Source: Cordylochernes scorpioides
Taxonomy: Eukaryota; Arthropoda; Arachnida; Pseudoscorpiones; Chernetidae
Direction of reading: 5' to 3'
Assembly: GCA_030710605.1 (NCBI GenBank)
Contig: CP092869.1
Span: 13,337,295 to 13,401,294, forward strand
Length of the DNA: 64,000 nt
Part shown: piece after piece, positions 62,746 to 64,000 of the stretch
Layout: every line of letters starts with the position of its first letter
Position numbering within the stretch: the first letter of the stretch is position 1
Notes under the pieces: generated by a model
Told to the model about the DNA's origin: nothing
The model's database searches: none
The model's input: the letters and a program-made list of their open reading frames with translations, nothing else
Program-made: the position numbers and the translations under genes

Positions 62746-62940
62746 GTAATCAGCTTTCAGAGAATACCTTCTTCAATACTAGGAAGAAAGGCCGGCGCGG
62801 ACTACTAGGTCACGTTTCTCTATAAATACACCGTTATCTTGAACGATAGGATGGGTGATAGATTTAATGGGAGGGGTATATAGGACGTAGAACCTATTAA
62901 ACTCTCTTACTGAAATATTCTACTTTATTATTACAAAGAG

Positions 62941-63255
62941 GGGAGGTCGGTGGAAGGATGGTCTAAACCATTGATTTTCGACCACAACGACCCGGGTTCG
63001 ATTCCCGCATTGGACACTATTTTCTGATTAAAAAAAAATATATGCTCCAATGGTTCCCGATTCTTTCAAAATTCTAACCCCACCAGCAAAAGTACAAGTA
63101 ATCAAACAGGGTTCTGGTACATTTGTAAAGTGCAAATTCGAACTGCTTTTGACATGTGTAGATATGTAGTGCACTTACAGTAAAAAACAGTCTCTTTCTT
63201 CTACCCACCATGATCATCATGGCTTGTACCACGTGTACTAGGGATAAGCAAATGA
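62941..63255 (+). mobile_element. tRNA-derived SINE, copy B of 33408, full length
   Basis: Intact B box GGTTCGATTCC near 62996; body and ACGTGTACTAGGGAT tail complete. Confidence 0.88.
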
Positions 63256-63679
63256 CAAAGAGGAAATTATGTACGCACATGCTTTCTTGAACGTTGGGTA
63301 GTACTAGAACATCAACTTGTTCCTTAACAACCCTCAGAATGGCCCTGTTCTGTGACATCGATGTGTTTGTATGTACAAATTCATTCTTCAGGAGAGGTAA
63401 CATTGACCGAATGATGTAGCACCGGTCTGTAGCCATGCCGTAGACTTGCCAAGAACGTTCGAGGGCCAAGGTCAACTTTGTTATCATTGTCGCGGCAGTT
63501 TGGGCTCAAGGCCGGAGATAGACCGACAACTGACGACATCTTCCTGAGCTTAGCTCGTTCCACATTCCATCGATAGCTTTGTGGCTGTTCATTTGTCTGG
63601 ATTATCTGTAGCTTGCCTCATTGACTCGCCAACCTACACCTGCATAGTATTGGAATATTACACATCTCTAGAGAAGTGC
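63256..63679 (-). other. GC-richer segment with short conserved frame, copy B
   Basis: Minus frame starting at 63487, MITKLTLALERSWQVYGMAT, then DRCYIIRSMLPLLKNEF; after about 80 residues it runs into the SINE. Two residues longer than A at D-R-C-Y (6-bp in-frame difference). Unrecognised. Confidence 0.3.
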
Positions 63680-64000
63680 TTCTTATTTTGAAGAACTGTA
63701 AATATCGATCAGACAATTTCCATCTTTAACAATGTATGCTGAATGTATATGGATCAAACAATAAATCTCTCTGTTACGAATATGTTCAGATTCGTATCAG
63801 TCAATCTGAATTAGTATGAATCGAAGTTACAGTGTTCTGCTTACTGGGAAGATACCATACCACATTCCCTGGACACTTTTATTTTCCCGTTCATCATTAC
63901 TCTTCACAATTCATCCTTTCATACTTCATCCCTAAGGATAGGAATAGTCATTATTGTTGCATTATTACACAGAGTAACAATGGCTATAGATGAGCTCCTG
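63680..64000 (+). repeat. Unclassified 400-bp repeat, inverted copy B, cut by window end
   Basis: Counterpart of 34080-34400. Frame broken by a stop at TTAGTATGA. Confidence 0.7.

Larger units (their letters stand above)
37564..64000. repeat. Long duplicated unit, copy B
   Basis: Copy B starts at the first base after the 100-N gap, where it matches copy A from 1338, and it is still collinear with A at the window end. B-only insertions are about 37840-39700 (LINE 3' array plus palindrome), 46227-47087, 48027-48875, 57778-58184, 58239-58609 and 60738-61170. The 17-bp, 38-bp and roughly 93-bp minisatellites are longer than in A; the 33-bp array is about half as long. Confidence 0.93.

Overview
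This looks like an AT-rich, intron-scale or intergenic stretch of an animal genome, most likely an arthropod. An arachnid or other chelicerate is my best guess. The only taxonomic hint is the carboxy-terminal zinc-knuckle region of the non-LTR retrotransposons here (C-N-N-C-P-G-V-E-L ... H-I-F-S-C-P-A-M), which resembles elements I associate with arachnids; this is inference. I found no intact host protein gene, rRNA or canonical tRNA. Nearly everything recognisable is a transposable element, a minisatellite or a fold-back repeat.

Large-scale layout: the window is two copies of one long unit in direct orientation. Copy A runs from about 1338 to at least 34400. Copy B starts directly after a 100-N gap (37464-37563) and runs from 37564 to the window end, giving a period near 36.2 kb. 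The copies align base for base over long stretches with frequent small differences. They also differ by clean insertions: A alone has 8935-10190 and the 11.3-kb block 11722-22997; B alone has about 37840-39700, 46227-47087, 48027-48875, 57778-58184, 58239-58609 and 60738-61170. Because copy B starts exactly at the scaffold gap, the pair may be a real tandem duplication or two haplotypes placed in series by the assembler.

Region by region: 1-8.9 kb holds hammerhead-ribozyme repeats, small fold-back elements, a tRNA-derived SINE, a 17-bp minisatellite and a LINE 3' end with tandem 118-bp units. 8.9-11.7 kb holds more fold-back elements, a SINE and a short CUB-like reading frame. 11.7-23.0 kb is a composite: ends of a Tc1/mariner element with inverted repeats of about 420 bp, a decayed transposase, a decayed endonuclease-RT-RNase H LINE on the minus strand, and a 4.33-kb Ty3/Gypsy element on the minus strand inserted in the LINE RT with a 5-bp target duplication. 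23-34.5 kb holds tRNA-like repeats, 38-bp, about 93-bp and 33-bp minisatellites, a tandem repeat of about 190 bp with hammerhead-like cores, Helitron-like ends and LINE 3' ends. 34.5-37.5 kb is the part of unit A with no counterpart in the window. 37.6-64 kb repeats the order of unit A without the mariner composite.

The most interesting content is the density of hammerhead ribozyme motifs. I see at least ten motifs in three sequence families, plus decayed or rearranged relatives. They sit in short repeats that often lie as head-to-head inverted pairs, as expected for the pseudo-LTRs of Penelope-like elements or related retrozymes. One hammerhead differs between copies A and B by a compensatory base-pair change in stem I. 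One inverted pair is a clean recent insertion with a 13-bp target duplication. No Penelope reverse transcriptase is visible in the window, so any mobilising enzyme would have to be encoded elsewhere.
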